From the NCBI GenBank assembly GCA_039028975.1, contig JBCCHB010000002.1:181725-245724 (forward strand): a DNA stretch of 64,000 bases. Reading direction: 5' to 3'. Positions 8,785 to 18,030 of the stretch are shown piece after piece. The stretch is from JAHBNG01 sp039028975 (GTDB taxonomy: Bacteria; Chloroflexota; Anaerolineae; Caldilineales; Caldilineaceae). The translations under genes and the position numbers were made by a program. The notes beneath the pieces are model-generated. The model searched no databases. It was not told the DNA's origin and saw nothing but the letters and a program-made list of their open reading frames with translations. Within the stretch, counting starts at the first letter, position 1; each line of letters starts with the position of its first letter.

Positions 8785-9136
8785 CCTTATACAGATCCCA
8801 GATGCAATGCCAGTAAGTTGATTGTTTTTGCGTCATGCGGCTCGATTCTATCATTTTGTGCTGGTTTATCATTGCAGAAATTAGATAGAATGAGCTACAG
8901 CTAACTTCATTCAATCCATCTACAGAATCTTCTCCTGACTGAACACAATTTTCTGAATGTATTAGCAGGCTAAAGAATGTCAATCCATATTGTCTACAAC
9001 ATTTGTCTTGAAGCAGATGACCGATGCTAACTGCAAAAAATGATGGTATGGTTATACCTTGAAAAGAGCGGTCACACGACAGAAACACTACTCCAATGTT
9101 ATTAGTTCCTCTCTTTTGTTCAGATCGGTTATTCAT
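8785..9136 (-). pseudogene. N-terminal part of a gene interrupted by the IS3-type element
   Basis: The - strand frame starts with ATG at 9136 and reads about 117 residues of its own (ending near WHCIWDLYK) before running into the IS inverted repeat, where it stops at 8768. The residues are cysteine-rich for a short protein (CDRSF, DKCCRQYG, NCVQ, SCSS). The rest of the gene is probably the fragment at 7356-7559 on the far side of the insertion. I do not recognise the family. Confidence 0.5.
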
Positions 9137-9208
9137 TGTATTGACTAAATATATTTTCAGTATGCCGGACGCATTCGAGCCTCTCTATTTCATGATGGAG
9201 GTAGGATC

Positions 9209-12200
9209 ATGAAACGTTCATACAAGCTCGTGCATTTAGCACTGTTGCTAGCACTTTTTGTTCAAGTATTCGTTCCAGGGCAGTCTCATGCTGCGCTGAG
9301 GGTGAGTACAGTTGCAGATTTTGCTAATGGAGAATCTGAGAGTTCAGAGGAAAATGATACGATCTTCCTTCCATTTATCACAACAGTTCAACAAGGTCAG
9401 GACTTTGATGGTTCTTATGATGCTGAGGATATGGTTCATGCAGCTGCTGTTGATATCGACTACGATGGAGTTTGGCCAATAGCAAATAGACTTCATATTC
9501 CAATGGAAGACGTAACACCTTATGGAAGGTACATTTTTCTAGATAGCTGGGAAGAAAAAGGAAATGGCCCAGGCGTGATTCTTCATCCAGGTCTGGATTA
9601 TAATGATAATAGAAATTTAGGATCTGGTAGACTTGATGAGAGTGGTAGATATCCAATTCGACAGCTAGGGCCTGGTGTTGTCACTCAGGTTAGAAGTTGG
9701 ACCAACCCTCAGCAAGCTGAGGTGCAAGTCAAGCATATGCTGCGAGGTGGAGAATTCATCTGGTTTCGTGCATTTCATTTAAACTCAAAGGTTTTTGATG
9801 ACGATACTAGAGATTTTGGAGGTATGAGAATAGATCTATCACGAGGAGACGTTCTTTCAGAACGCTGGACAACAATCGGTACTCTTGCAACACGAAATCA
9901 AATTGAGTATGGGGCACACCTTGATTGGTCTATTATGATCACTAGCGAAGCTAGAGATTGGCCAGTTTCTGGAACGAGCCTTGATACTTATTTGGAGCAC
10001 TATGTCGATCCAAGAAAGTTTGTAGATGCCTACAATGATACCAACATTGCTTTATATGAAGGAATCTTCCTTGGTCACCGTGCATACACAGCGGCAAGAG
10101 TAGAGCGTGATGCTGTTAGAAATGATGATCCTCGAAGAAAGTATCCAGAAGAAAATCCTATTCGATATGGTGTCCGTAATTTGCCTGATGACTATTCATT
10201 CCAATCAATGCAAGTACCTTTACATAAAGGCGTAATTTTGCATGAGAGCAGTGATGGTTCACTGGATGGAAGATACCGTTCATTTAGACATCCTGTCATG
10301 AAATTTGATGACATTGGAGATAGAAACGGTGGCGGAAGCCTAGGCTTTACACCCCAGTCTCTCACTTACGTAGAAAACTGCGGTAATCTTCCATCTTATG
10401 TGACAATACGACGACCTTTTGCACGGGTATGTGAATGGATTACTCTGCAGGAGTTTAATGCTCTTCCCTGGTGGGGTCAAAAGTTCTTAATTTATAGCGT
10501 GGATGGTTTCAAATTCATCTTCACGCGGGCTTCAGGCGTAACTGGGCAAGTAACTGCCGCATCACAAAGCACCGACACAGTCTGTGTTGATTTTGACTTC
10601 AAAATAACAGACCTTGCGTCAATGTACTATCATAACTCGCAGCAAAATCTCCGTGATCATACTGAGAGCGTAGAACTACAAGTAGGAAGCTGTCGTGAAA
10701 CAGACCGTCCATCACCAGGATCTGGCTCTCTTCCAACCGATCCGCATCCACCGATAGGACCTCCAAGCGAAGAAGTTATTCCAGATTACAATTGTGGTAA
10801 TGCACCTGTGAAGGTCTATTTCGATACAGATCTGTCTGATGAGGATATCTGCTTCCCGCTGCAGCTTGGTCAGGACAACTCTTTGCCATTCAGTCCATAT
10901 AGGATTGAAAATCCAGGGAGACTAAGCGTCCGCTTCTGCGCAAGTGATGGAAGGTGTGACGAGTTCAATAAGACAGGCACACTGAACCACTCGTCTATTT
11001 ACGGGAATTTTATCCGGGCATCTGTGAAGGTCTCTGGTCAAATAACCAATATTCAGGAGTATGTTGGCTCATGTACCACGAGGACTGGGCGAAGTGTGGA
11101 TTTCTCACATGTTCACATCGGCACTGAGTACTATACTGACCGTGAGTACAAAATTCTCAAGCTCGATGGTCATGAGACAGATGATGAAGCTGCCCAAGCT
11201 GGTCATAAACTAGTAGCTGCACCATTCTTGAAGACACCCAACGATGACAATGAAAACCAAGACTTGGATTATATCCAGTGCGAGATACTGCAAGATGGTG
11301 TGGAAGTATACATTGCATATGACCGGAGGAACGATACACCAGGATGGCTCATGCAAAATCACTGGCAGCAGTCTGATAATATTGAGGTCTCAGACCGGGA
11401 CGCAGATCATTTACGAACTCGTAGATGCACTGCGAAGGAAGGAATGCTGCGGCTTGGTGGACCAAGTTCTGACGGGGCAGATGCTGGGTCAAACTATATA
11501 GTGATCTTCGTGAAAGGAGATCGTGATAAGGCGACAGACAAATGCTCAGCGAAGTTTAACATCCCACCAGATAAGCCAGAAGTGTACCCACTGGAAAACC
11601 AGGACGCTCTTGCCGGGTCACCACTGATCCGATGGGAGATGACGGATGAAAACATCGGCAGAGAAGATGCAGAATATCTGACAGCTCAAATGCTAGTGTA
11701 CATAGATAGTCATCAGCTTGTCTATGATAGCGGTATTCTTCCAAATGGTGTGGAGCAACACATTCCCAAGGTTTCAGAACATGGACACTATAAAGCGCAG
11801 ATCCATGTGCGTGATCATCGGGGGGAAACAAGCCGCTCAGATGACTTCTGGTTCACTATTGTACAGCCAAACTGTGATCAACTGGGTCTTCCACACGCTG
11901 CTATCTCGACTCAGGAGTCATGCCGTGGAGAGGTCATTGAACTTACTGAACCAAGGGAATATGATCTAGCAGAACTGGGTATTGATACCACCCAGGTATG
12001 GTCAATCTACAATCCAGGAAACGGCTACTACATCTATGCAGCTCCCTCGAAAGAGAGTGACCTCTACATTTGTGCTCCAGACTCAAAGTGGAACACAAGT
12101 GAAGACAACTGGCACCGTGACGGCGATAAGACTAACATCCCTATTAACGGTAAAGTAGGGTACATCAAAGTCTTTGATGGTGACACAGAGTGGTGTCGTG

Positions 12201-13792
12201 AACGCCCTATTGCGATGACATTTGATAAGGATAACTCGAATAATGACAATCCAGCTACTCATACCGGAGTAGGTAACTCAGCCGACTGGACATTGCATGA
12301 AGGAACGCCAAATGGCTACATCTTAGAAACTATCTTTCAGCCCTACAACATTACTGTTCCGCCTCGGTATCGACTTGATACCGAATGGGGTCAGTTCTGT
12401 CAGGGAACCCATGAAGTAACTCGTGCCACTCTCTGGAGAATAGGACCAACTGAAACTGTGTGCGATCTTCTACCAGAAGTAGATAACCGGATTGAGCTAA
12501 ACGCCGAAGCTGGTCATGGAAGCGAGATGGTACAGTTGAATGCTCAGGGTGAGCAGAGCATTGTTGCGCTTAAGGCTGACTTCAAAGGCAAGATTCAGCT
12601 TCGGATAGTTTCTGATGAGGTCTTTGGTGTATACAGACGAGTACCATCTGGGGAGCATCATCTACTAACCTTCGATTTTTCGCACTATACCCCAGACGAC
12701 AAAATAGACCAGCACTACTGGATGACTCCATTTAGTGAGGTCACTGACTGGTCTGATGAAAAGATGCTTGGCGCAAAAGAAGAAGAAGATACTGTTGCTC
12801 AGTGGATTGAAACCGAGATGGATGTGTGGACAGACTCAGAATTGTTGATAGCTCTTCAGGCTCATGCTCCAACCGATACAAGCTTATATGTGACATGGAG
12901 GTTGTTGGAAGCGGAACAACGAAATTGTAACCAGCTTCAACTTGATGAAGTTGTAATAACGACTCAGCCTGAATGTAAGGGCGAAATATATCCGCTTGGG
13001 AAATCTGGAGAAGTCGATCTAGTGGCACAAGGTCTGAATACTAAAGCTGTCTCGATTTATGTGCCAGATGGCCTATCTGCCCTTGCACTAGAGCAAGCGA
13101 ATGGTGCAGGTGGTGACATGTGTAGTGGAGAAACATATCAAGGTCACGTTAACAGATGGAATACGTTTGCTGACACATGGTGGCAGAATGGTGAAGATAC
13201 TGGTCGTCCCGTCAATGGAGTGATTGAAAAGATAATAATCGGTGGGGCAGAGCATATTGACTGTATTGGGTTACATCCAAATAGTGATGAAATTTCAACG
13301 CCTACACCGACGCATACACCCACTCCAACAAATATCCCAACGCCGACACAAACAAATACGCCTATTTCTACTAGCACACATACTCCATCAGCGACGCCTA
13401 CCAGTTCGCCACAGCCTACAAATACACCAACTCCTCAGCCTGCTCCAGAGCCTGAAACAGGTATCAAACCAGTTCAACCAGGGAGGTATGTAGGCTGTCT
13501 ATCTGGTGAAGATATTGTCATTTACAATGAGTTGTTAGAAGAACGGTATACTCTACACAAGGACCCCAAAGTATGTAGTGCATTCGATGCAGGTATAGAC
13601 ACACCTTGGTTCTATTCTAACGGCATTGTATTCAACACTGAGGAATCGTTAGTAGAAGTCATGAAGCTCAATGGCTTTCATGAGCTTACAATAATGAAGG
13701 TAGAGATAAGAAAGGATACTCCATCACTTGTCGAGGGGAAGTCATTTAATTTTGTGGATGTTAACATTTTCTTTCCCCTAGTTATTCAATGA
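9209..13792 (+). CDS. Giant secreted protein with M23-like domain, crystallin-like repeats and C-terminal hydrophobic tail
   Basis: 1527 residues. The ATG at 9209 follows GGAGGTAGG. Residues 1-29 are a signal peptide ending SHAA. Residues ~115-245 resemble an M23/LytM endopeptidase: H126-x3-D130 in HPGLDYN, H190, and H237-L-D239 where active enzymes have H-x-H, so the final zinc ligand is altered. A long Cys-paired beta-rich region follows. Two related modules near 886-1000 and 1239-1352 each begin with NC(D/N)QL and carry a C-x-GE motif. A Thr-Pro linker spans ~1362-1417, and the protein ends in NIFFPLVIQ. An early copy of the tail motif, IFLPFI, sits at 52-57. Probably a cell-surface or matrix protein; peptidase activity is doubtful. 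Confidence 0.8.
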   Translation: MKRSYKLVHLALLLALFVQVFVPGQSHAALRVSTVADFANGESESSEENDTIFLPFITTVQQGQDFDGSYDAEDMVHAAAVDIDYDGVWPIANRLHIPMEDVTPYGRYIFLDSWEEKGNGPGVILHPGLDYNDNRNLGSGRLDESGRYPIRQLGPGVVTQVRSWTNPQQAEVQVKHMLRGGEFIWFRAFHLNSKVFDDDTRDFGGMRIDLSRGDVLSERWTTIGTLATRNQIEYGAHLDWSIMITSEARDWPVSGTSLDTYLEHYVDPRKFVDAYNDTNIALYEGIFLGHRAYTAARVERDAVRNDDPRRKYPEENPIRYGVRNLPDDYSFQSMQVPLHKGVILHESSDGSLDGRYRSFRHPVMKFDDIGDRNGGGSLGFTPQSLTYVENCGNLPSYVTIRRPFARVCEWITLQEFNALPWWGQKFLIYSVDGFKFIFTRASGVTGQVTAASQSTDTVCVDFDFKITDLASMYYHNSQQNLRDHTESVELQVGSCRETDRPSPGSGSLPTDPHPPIGPPSEEVIPDYNCGNAPVKVYFDTDLSDEDICFPLQLGQDNSLPFSPYRIENPGRLSVRFCASDGRCDEFNKTGTLNHSSIYGNFIRASVKVSGQITNIQEYVGSCTTRTGRSVDFSHVHIGTEYYTDREYKILKLDGHETDDEAAQAGHKLVAAPFLKTPNDDNENQDLDYIQCEILQDGVEVYIAYDRRNDTPGWLMQNHWQQSDNIEVSDRDADHLRTRRCTAKEGMLRLGGPSSDGADAGSNYIVIFVKGDRDKATDKCSAKFNIPPDKPEVYPLENQDALAGSPLIRWEMTDENIGREDAEYLTAQMLVYIDSHQLVYDSGILPNGVEQHIPKVSEHGHYKAQIHVRDHRGETSRSDDFWFTIVQPNCDQLGLPHAAISTQESCRGEVIELTEPREYDLAELGIDTTQVWSIYNPGNGYYIYAAPSKESDLYICAPDSKWNTSEDNWHRDGDKTNIPINGKVGYIKVFDGDTEWCRERPIAMTFDKDNSNNDNPATHTGVGNSADWTLHEGTPNGYILETIFQPYNITVPPRYRLDTEWGQFCQGTHEVTRATLWRIGPTETVCDLLPEVDNRIELNAEAGHGSEMVQLNAQGEQSIVALKADFKGKIQLRIVSDEVFGVYRRVPSGEHHLLTFDFSHYTPDDKIDQHYWMTPFSEVTDWSDEKMLGAKEEEDTVAQWIETEMDVWTDSELLIALQAHAPTDTSLYVTWRLLEAEQRNCNQLQLDEVVITTQPECKGEIYPLGKSGEVDLVAQGLNTKAVSIYVPDGLSALALEQANGAGGDMCSGETYQGHVNRWNTFADTWWQNGEDTGRPVNGVIEKIIIGGAEHIDCIGLHPNSDEISTPTPTHTPTPTNIPTPTQTNTPISTSTHTPSATPTSSPQPTNTPTPQPAPEPETGIKPVQPGRYVGCLSGEDIVIYNELLEERYTLHKDPKVCSAFDAGIDTPWFYSNGIVFNTEESLVEVMKLNGFHELTIMKVEIRKDTPSLVEGKSFNFVDVNIFFPLVIQ

Positions 13793-13857
13793 ACATAAAG
13801 GCTTCGCCATGTAAAAGAATGACATAAGACCGCATTTAATTTGTGCCAAGAAATTTG

Positions 13858-13890
13858 CAAAGCCGCTCTCTAAAAGGGCGGCTTTGTGTA
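13858..13890 (+). terminator. Intrinsic terminator-like hairpin
   Basis: CAAAGCCGC (13858-13866) pairs with GCGGCTTTG (13878-13886), a perfect 9-bp GC-rich stem with an 11-nt loop. The T-run is limited to the stem's own TTT plus GTGT. It lies 66 bp after the stop of the giant secreted protein and also close to the 3' end of the convergent regulator gene, so it may serve both. Confidence 0.6.
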
Positions 13891-13926
13891 TATAGAACTG
13901 AAGCTCTGTAGTAGAAATAAAAAAGA

Positions 13927-14151
13927 TTACTCCCCCCTCAACAGCCAAGAGTCAGTAACCTTTAGAACATCCGCTAACTTCACCACCTCAAAATCAGTCA
14001 CTCGTCGTTCTCCAATTTCAATCTTTGATATTTCCGACCTCCCCAGGTCCAGACCAAGTAGTTGCAGTTGCTCGGCAAGTTCGCGCTGAGACATTTTTGG
14101 TGTTTTTTCAAGTCGAGCCTGTCTGACACGTGATCCCACCACATTGTTCAT
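13927..14151 (-). CDS. XRE-family helix-turn-helix regulator
   Basis: 74 residues from ATG 14151; a TTG at 14205 would extend it by 18 atypical residues across the palindrome upstream, so I prefer the ATG. The HTH_3 fold is clear: SRVRQARLE, then MSQRELAEQL as helix 2, RSEISKIEIGERRVTDFEVV as helix 3 and beyond, and KLADVLKV. It is a lone DNA-binding domain without an effector domain, typical of plasmid or phage repressors and of antitoxin-like regulators. It is divergent from the metallopeptidase-like gene at 14380, and an 9-bp-arm palindrome lies between them, which suggests autoregulation. Confidence 0.85.
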   Translation of the reverse strand: MNNVVGSRVRQARLEKTPKMSQRELAEQLQLLGLDLGRSEISKIEIGERRVTDFEVVKLADVLKVTDSWLLRGE

Positions 14152-14184
14152 AGTAGGAATATGATAAATCTGATTCTGCTCGTT

Positions 14185-14206
14185 TTTGCTCCGTGTGCGG
14201 AGCAAA
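14185..14206. promoter_or_regulatory. Palindrome upstream of the XRE regulator, candidate operator
   Basis: TTTGCTCCG (14185-14193) and CGGAGCAAA (14198-14206) form perfect 9-bp arms around TGTG. No T-run follows on either strand, which argues against a terminator. It lies 34 bp upstream of the regulator ATG, in the shared divergent region. Confidence 0.55.
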
Positions 14207-14379
14207 TTTGGTAGCAGAAATTGCCTGATTTATACTTGATGATTAGTCAGACTTTAGACCTCAAGTGTAGTGTGATGTGCCTCTGTTGTGGATCGTTTGC
14301 TTAGTATTGATTGTCAAACAGCGCAGTTAGATTTCTGAGTAGATAACGTCTTTTCACCTAGCCAACACAGGAAAACTCC

Positions 14380-17004
14380 ATGAAACACATAGGCTTGAGC
14401 GTAGCTGCTGGAATAGTAATGGTCATTATCCTATCAATGAGTATTGCAGCCTCTCAAGGGGAAAACCGCATAGAGATAAGCACCTATAATGACCTAAATT
14501 CTAATGGCGTTCATGAGCTTGAAGATATCCCGCTTCAGAATGTAATTGTCATACTGAGTCTTAACGGCAGTCCTTATCTCACAAAGACAAGTAATATATC
14601 TGGACTGGTTGAGTTTACGGATTTGCCAAATGGAAATTATGCTCTCACTATCAGCCGAAATAACTTAAATTCTGGTAATGCGCTTGAAAAATATGTCATA
14701 AGCGATTTAGGTCCAGACAACATCTTCACCTCAATCGGATCTACTGAGTCAGTTGTTCTCGGCAGCAAAGCAAGTGCTGGATTTACAAAAAAAGATAGAT
14801 TCATCTTGCGCCTTATGAATGAACAAGGCGATCTCTACTCTCATATTCCTGTTTCAATCACTGCCTATGTACCCTCGCCACCTCACTTATTTTATGAGTA
14901 CGATGGGATTCATCACCTTATTCCTGCTGGTCGACCAATCACTCAAGAGTCTCGTAATGGATATGCTTCAGTGGGTATTAACTTAACGAGTGGACAAGAT
15001 AAATTTTATCTGGCGAACATACCCATCATTCCTGAGAACAGATTTGTTAGGGCTAGTTGTGAAGTCAAAACGAACGGAACAAACTGGATACCCTATGAGA
15101 AGATAGCGGTAGAAGAAGGGTGCTATTTTTCTGATGAGGATAAGTTAGGAAATGTTCCTGATGGGCATATAGGGACATACGTAACAGCCGAGTACATTAC
15201 CAGAGTGACGCTTGTTTATGCTGGATTGCTACCGACAGAACCGACTCCAACACCAAATTCCACAGATTTTTCAGTAATCGAGGTGAAGCCAATTCAAGTA
15301 GTCGAAGATCAGGAGATACTGATACAAAATAAAGCAACTTCTTTAAAGGCTGTGATTCATGTGAATGGGCATGAGCATGAGGTTTCAACTGATGTGCAAT
15401 TAAAAGTGGGTGATGACGAGCTTTCAGAGTTTTATGTCTATAACCCGAATAGCAGTAGTCCACTTACGACTGCACAACGCACATTGACATTTTCAGCTAA
15501 TGATAATACTGAGACGATTTATTTCTTCGGTGATGAACTAAAACCAAACGCATCTAAATTCCAGGCAACAGTAACCGTTGATCCGAACGATCAAACTAGC
15601 GAAGCAAACGAAAATAACAATACTCTGCGTTCACATGTACTGAATGTCATAAATGGCCGAAGTGAAGAAATAGTTTTCTATCCTCTTGACTGGGAAGACT
15701 GGCCGAACGATCAAACAGAGTATGAATCATTCGGTAATGCAGCAGTAGAGTACATCCAAGCTGTATATCCAATTGCTGACGGCGACGAGAATTTCATAAT
15801 CAAAGACAGGAATCAATCAACATTCAATCTCATTAAGAATGCGCCACTTATCTCTACTCCGATTGATATTCCAGAAATAGACTTCCCATTTGTTGAGGAT
15901 AGAGTAGTAACACTGCATGACAAAGAATCAGCACTGTTTTATTTTCTGAATCTATGGACTTTGGGAGACAAATTCAATTTGTTCAGTAATGCCAAATACG
16001 TGCTGGTAACTCCAACAAGTTGGTTCAAGGATCACTTCGATAATCCAAATCAGCTAGGAGCGCACTCAGGGTTTACCGGGGTCTCAATTGTTCGAGTTAC
16101 TACTGAGCATCAAGGCCCCCTAGTTACCCACGAGCTTGGTCATGCATTCGGATTGTTTAGAGGTTGTGAAGACTATGATGAAAACTGCGATGATGTTCGT
16201 GATAGGATAGGGTCATTGGCAGATAGGGGTATGTGGGTCACAAGAAAACAACCGATGCTTGGCGACAACATCTACTCATATATGGGTATTATCAATAGCG
16301 ATCATGAATACTGGTCAACAAAGGACAACTTTGACTATATTGCAGGCAAATCTGGCCTCAATAATCAACTCCGCAGTTCGGAACACCAAAGTATCCTGGC
16401 TATAGGGTATTATGATCAAAATACCTTAGAGCTAGCCGACTGGTATCATTTATCAAATGCGTATGAGGTTAGAGACTCTAATCCAATCAGTTCAGGGCTG
16501 CGATTTGAATATCTTAATTCATCTAGCACTGTGATCCACAACGAGTACCGAAGCACAGATGAACCATACAACTCTAGAAGTAGTTCAGCACTTTTTAGTG
16601 AAGTAATTCCTTTTATGTCAGATGCGGCGACAATTCGGGTGCATGTAGGAAACAAATATACAGCACAGAAATTCATCTCATCAACAGCACCAAAGATAGA
16701 TTCTTTTCTTGTAACTAACCGCAACAATGACTCGGTAGATATATCCTGGTCTTCTACAGATGCTGATCAGGATTCCATGTCTTACTCACTGTTTTGGAGT
16801 GATGATTCTGACACTTGGATTGCTCTAGCTTTGGGGATTACTCAAAATACGTATCAGTGGAATGTTACCGATTTATCTGAAGGTACATACATGGTGAAAC
16901 TGATAGTTTCTGATGGTTTAAGGACCAATGAATCTGATATTCGATCATTTGAGATCATGCCCACAAGCCAATTGATGCAGGTCTTTTTACCCAAGATAAA
17001 CTGA
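14380..17004 (+). CDS. Secreted multidomain zinc metallopeptidase-like protein
   Basis: 874 residues with an N-terminal signal peptide (residues ~5-28). Residues ~31-95 resemble an SdrD B domain (TYNDLNSNGVHELEDIPLQN, then LVEFTDLPNGNYAL). A CARDB-like Ig fold spans ~295-425 (ends VTVDPNDQTSEANENNN). A peptidase-like region follows with H584-E-x2-H588-x2-G591 (HELGHAFGLFRG), a metzincin-like zinc site; the third ligand is not obvious, as the next residues are RGCEDYDENCDD. A final FN3/Ig-like domain (~770-865) precedes the tail MQVFLPKIN. Likely exported and anchored or sorted through that tail. The exact peptidase family was not determined. Confidence 0.75.
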   Translation: MKHIGLSVAAGIVMVIILSMSIAASQGENRIEISTYNDLNSNGVHELEDIPLQNVIVILSLNGSPYLTKTSNISGLVEFTDLPNGNYALTISRNNLNSGNALEKYVISDLGPDNIFTSIGSTESVVLGSKASAGFTKKDRFILRLMNEQGDLYSHIPVSITAYVPSPPHLFYEYDGIHHLIPAGRPITQESRNGYASVGINLTSGQDKFYLANIPIIPENRFVRASCEVKTNGTNWIPYEKIAVEEGCYFSDEDKLGNVPDGHIGTYVTAEYITRVTLVYAGLLPTEPTPTPNSTDFSVIEVKPIQVVEDQEILIQNKATSLKAVIHVNGHEHEVSTDVQLKVGDDELSEFYVYNPNSSSPLTTAQRTLTFSANDNTETIYFFGDELKPNASKFQATVTVDPNDQTSEANENNNTLRSHVLNVINGRSEEIVFYPLDWEDWPNDQTEYESFGNAAVEYIQAVYPIADGDENFIIKDRNQSTFNLIKNAPLISTPIDIPEIDFPFVEDRVVTLHDKESALFYFLNLWTLGDKFNLFSNAKYVLVTPTSWFKDHFDNPNQLGAHSGFTGVSIVRVTTEHQGPLVTHELGHAFGLFRGCEDYDENCDDVRDRIGSLADRGMWVTRKQPMLGDNIYSYMGIINSDHEYWSTKDNFDYIAGKSGLNNQLRSSEHQSILAIGYYDQNTLELADWYHLSNAYEVRDSNPISSGLRFEYLNSSSTVIHNEYRSTDEPYNSRSSSALFSEVIPFMSDAATIRVHVGNKYTAQKFISSTAPKIDSFLVTNRNNDSVDISWSSTDADQDSMSYSLFWSDDSDTWIALALGITQNTYQWNVTDLSEGTYMVKLIVSDGLRTNESDIRSFEIMPTSQLMQVFLPKIN

Positions 17005-17291
17005 CAGAAGTAGTTTTATCAACAAATATGTTCCTTATAATATTTGGCTCACCTGTAATGTTGAACCAAGTATTTATACGTCTGCCTTATCAGTCATCTA
17101 CCGCCTTCTGAATCTTTCCCGAAATCTTAATGGCGAGAGAGCAAATTGAATTAACGACAAAAAACTATAAAAATGTCCGAAATTGTGATCTGGCTTACAC
17201 ATATTCCATAGGCTTCAAGATACACTTATTCCGTCATACGTATGCACGTCTTGAGTTTTCAATGGGTTATTGAAGATTAAGGAGTTGGAAG
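17005..17291. other. Non-coding intergenic stretch
   Basis: No open frame or clear regulatory element apart from AAGGAG just before the antitoxin start. It marks the boundary between the secreted-protein block and the plasmid-like module. Confidence 0.4.
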
Positions 17292-17576
17292 ATGATTGAA
17301 GTTTTGCCTGTGATGACACTGAGCAAGCTCAGAGATTCTCTTGATGAAGCAGAGCAGATGATTAATGATGCCGAAAACGGTGTCATTCTCACACATCGGG
17401 GAGATGCTAAATTTATCGCATTCTCAGCAAAACGTTGGAATACAATCGTTAGGCTCTTTAAGCAGTATGAAGACTTTGTAGTTCTTGAGCAACGCGGTCG
17501 TGAGATGGCTCAGGGTCATTACCATACTAGGGAGGAAGCAGAAGCTATCTTTGCAGAAGCTGGACTGCTCCCATGA
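17292..17576 (+). CDS. Phd/YefM-like antitoxin
   Basis: 94 residues, start supported by AAGGAG 8 nt upstream. The order of secondary structure and the motif LTHRGDAKFIAFSAKRW match Phd/YefM antitoxins (an N-terminal dimer/DNA-binding fold with a hydrophobic beta hairpin). The C-terminal 35 residues are acidic and Glu-rich, as expected for the flexible toxin-neutralising tail. Its stop overlaps the start of the next gene by four bases (ATGA at 17573-17576), the classic layout of a type II toxin-antitoxin pair. Together they would stabilise the element they ride on. Confidence 0.75.
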   Translation: MIEVLPVMTLSKLRDSLDEAEQMINDAENGVILTHRGDAKFIAFSAKRWNTIVRLFKQYEDFVVLEQRGREMAQGHYHTREEAEAIFAEAGLLP

Positions 17577-17809
17577 GTGGGACGCTCCATCTTCATCCTA
17601 ATGTTACTGCTTTTCTCAGAGCGATGTCATCGGAGTTATTTCGAGCAGTCTGGCAAACTATCGTCAACTTAAATGATAATGAGCCGACGAAGTTCAAGCG
17701 AATATCAGGGACGAAAAATAGGTTCAGTTACATTGTCCAGTCCCATGAAATTACATTTGAACTTCACGAGAAGTCAGTAGTACGAGTGTTACGGATTAGA
17801 ATTGTGTAG
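17573..17809 (+). CDS. RelE/ParE-superfamily toxin
   Basis: 78 residues, translationally coupled to the antitoxin through the ATGA overlap. The pattern (AVWQTIVNLNDNEPTKFKRI, RFSYIVQSHEITFELHEKSV, VLRIRIV) fits the compact RelE/ParE fold, where basic residues on the last strands contact mRNA or gyrase. It is near the short end of the family. Whether it cuts mRNA or inhibits gyrase cannot be told from the sequence. Confidence 0.7.
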   Translation: MSGTLHLHPNVTAFLRAMSSELFRAVWQTIVNLNDNEPTKFKRISGTKNRFSYIVQSHEITFELHEKSVVRVLRIRIV

Positions 17810-17925
17810 TCGTACAAAGTAAATCTAGGTAGTTTTCTTTAAGCGATGCAGGCGGTGTTGATGGCACCACCCACATCTAAGCCAACCGTTGATATGTGAG
17901 ATCAGCGGCAGCCTACATTCGAGTA

Positions 17926-17939
17926 TATCGCGCGCGATA
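17926..17939. repeat. 14-bp perfect palindrome TATCGCGCGCGATA
   Basis: A self-complementary CG core in an otherwise AT-leaning region, in the leader before the 18031 gene. AAGCGATGC also occurs twice around it, at 17841-17849 and 17940-17948. It could be an operator or a recombination/transfer site; nothing specific identifies it. Confidence 0.45.
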
Positions 17940-17985
17940 AAGCGATGCCTAATATTCGGATGTACAACTGCATATTCCTCACTTC

Positions 17986-18030
17986 AACGGTTCTATGTGG
18001 CTCAGACGCCACGAAAGGAACCGTTTTTTT
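17986..18030 (+). terminator. Terminator-like hairpin that contains the Shine-Dalgarno and abuts the next ATG
   Basis: AACGGTTC (17986-17993) pairs with GAACCGTT (18018-18025), and an inner stem pairs GTGGC (17997-18001) with GCCAC (18008-18012). A seven-T run (18024-18030) ends at the base before the ATG of the next gene. The ribosome-binding site AAAGGAA (18014-18020) enters the 3' arm. As RNA this would both terminate transcription and hide the Shine-Dalgarno, so expression of the downstream genes should need antitermination or unfolding. Confidence 0.7.

Noticed and set aside
13144..13377. A - strand Val/Gly-rich frame
   Set aside because: Same artefact, antisense to the Thr-Pro linker of the 9209 protein.
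13296..13460. Short tandem DNA repeats that resemble a CRISPR array at first glance
   Set aside because: The repeats are irregular codon-level repeats of Thr-Pro within an open frame, with no constant repeat length or spacers. The same holds at 34289-34650 and 59190-59260.
14205..14205. TTG start for the XRE regulator, giving a 92-residue protein
   Set aside because: It would place the palindrome inside the coding region and add residues unlike the family's N-terminus; ATG 14151 fits the fold.
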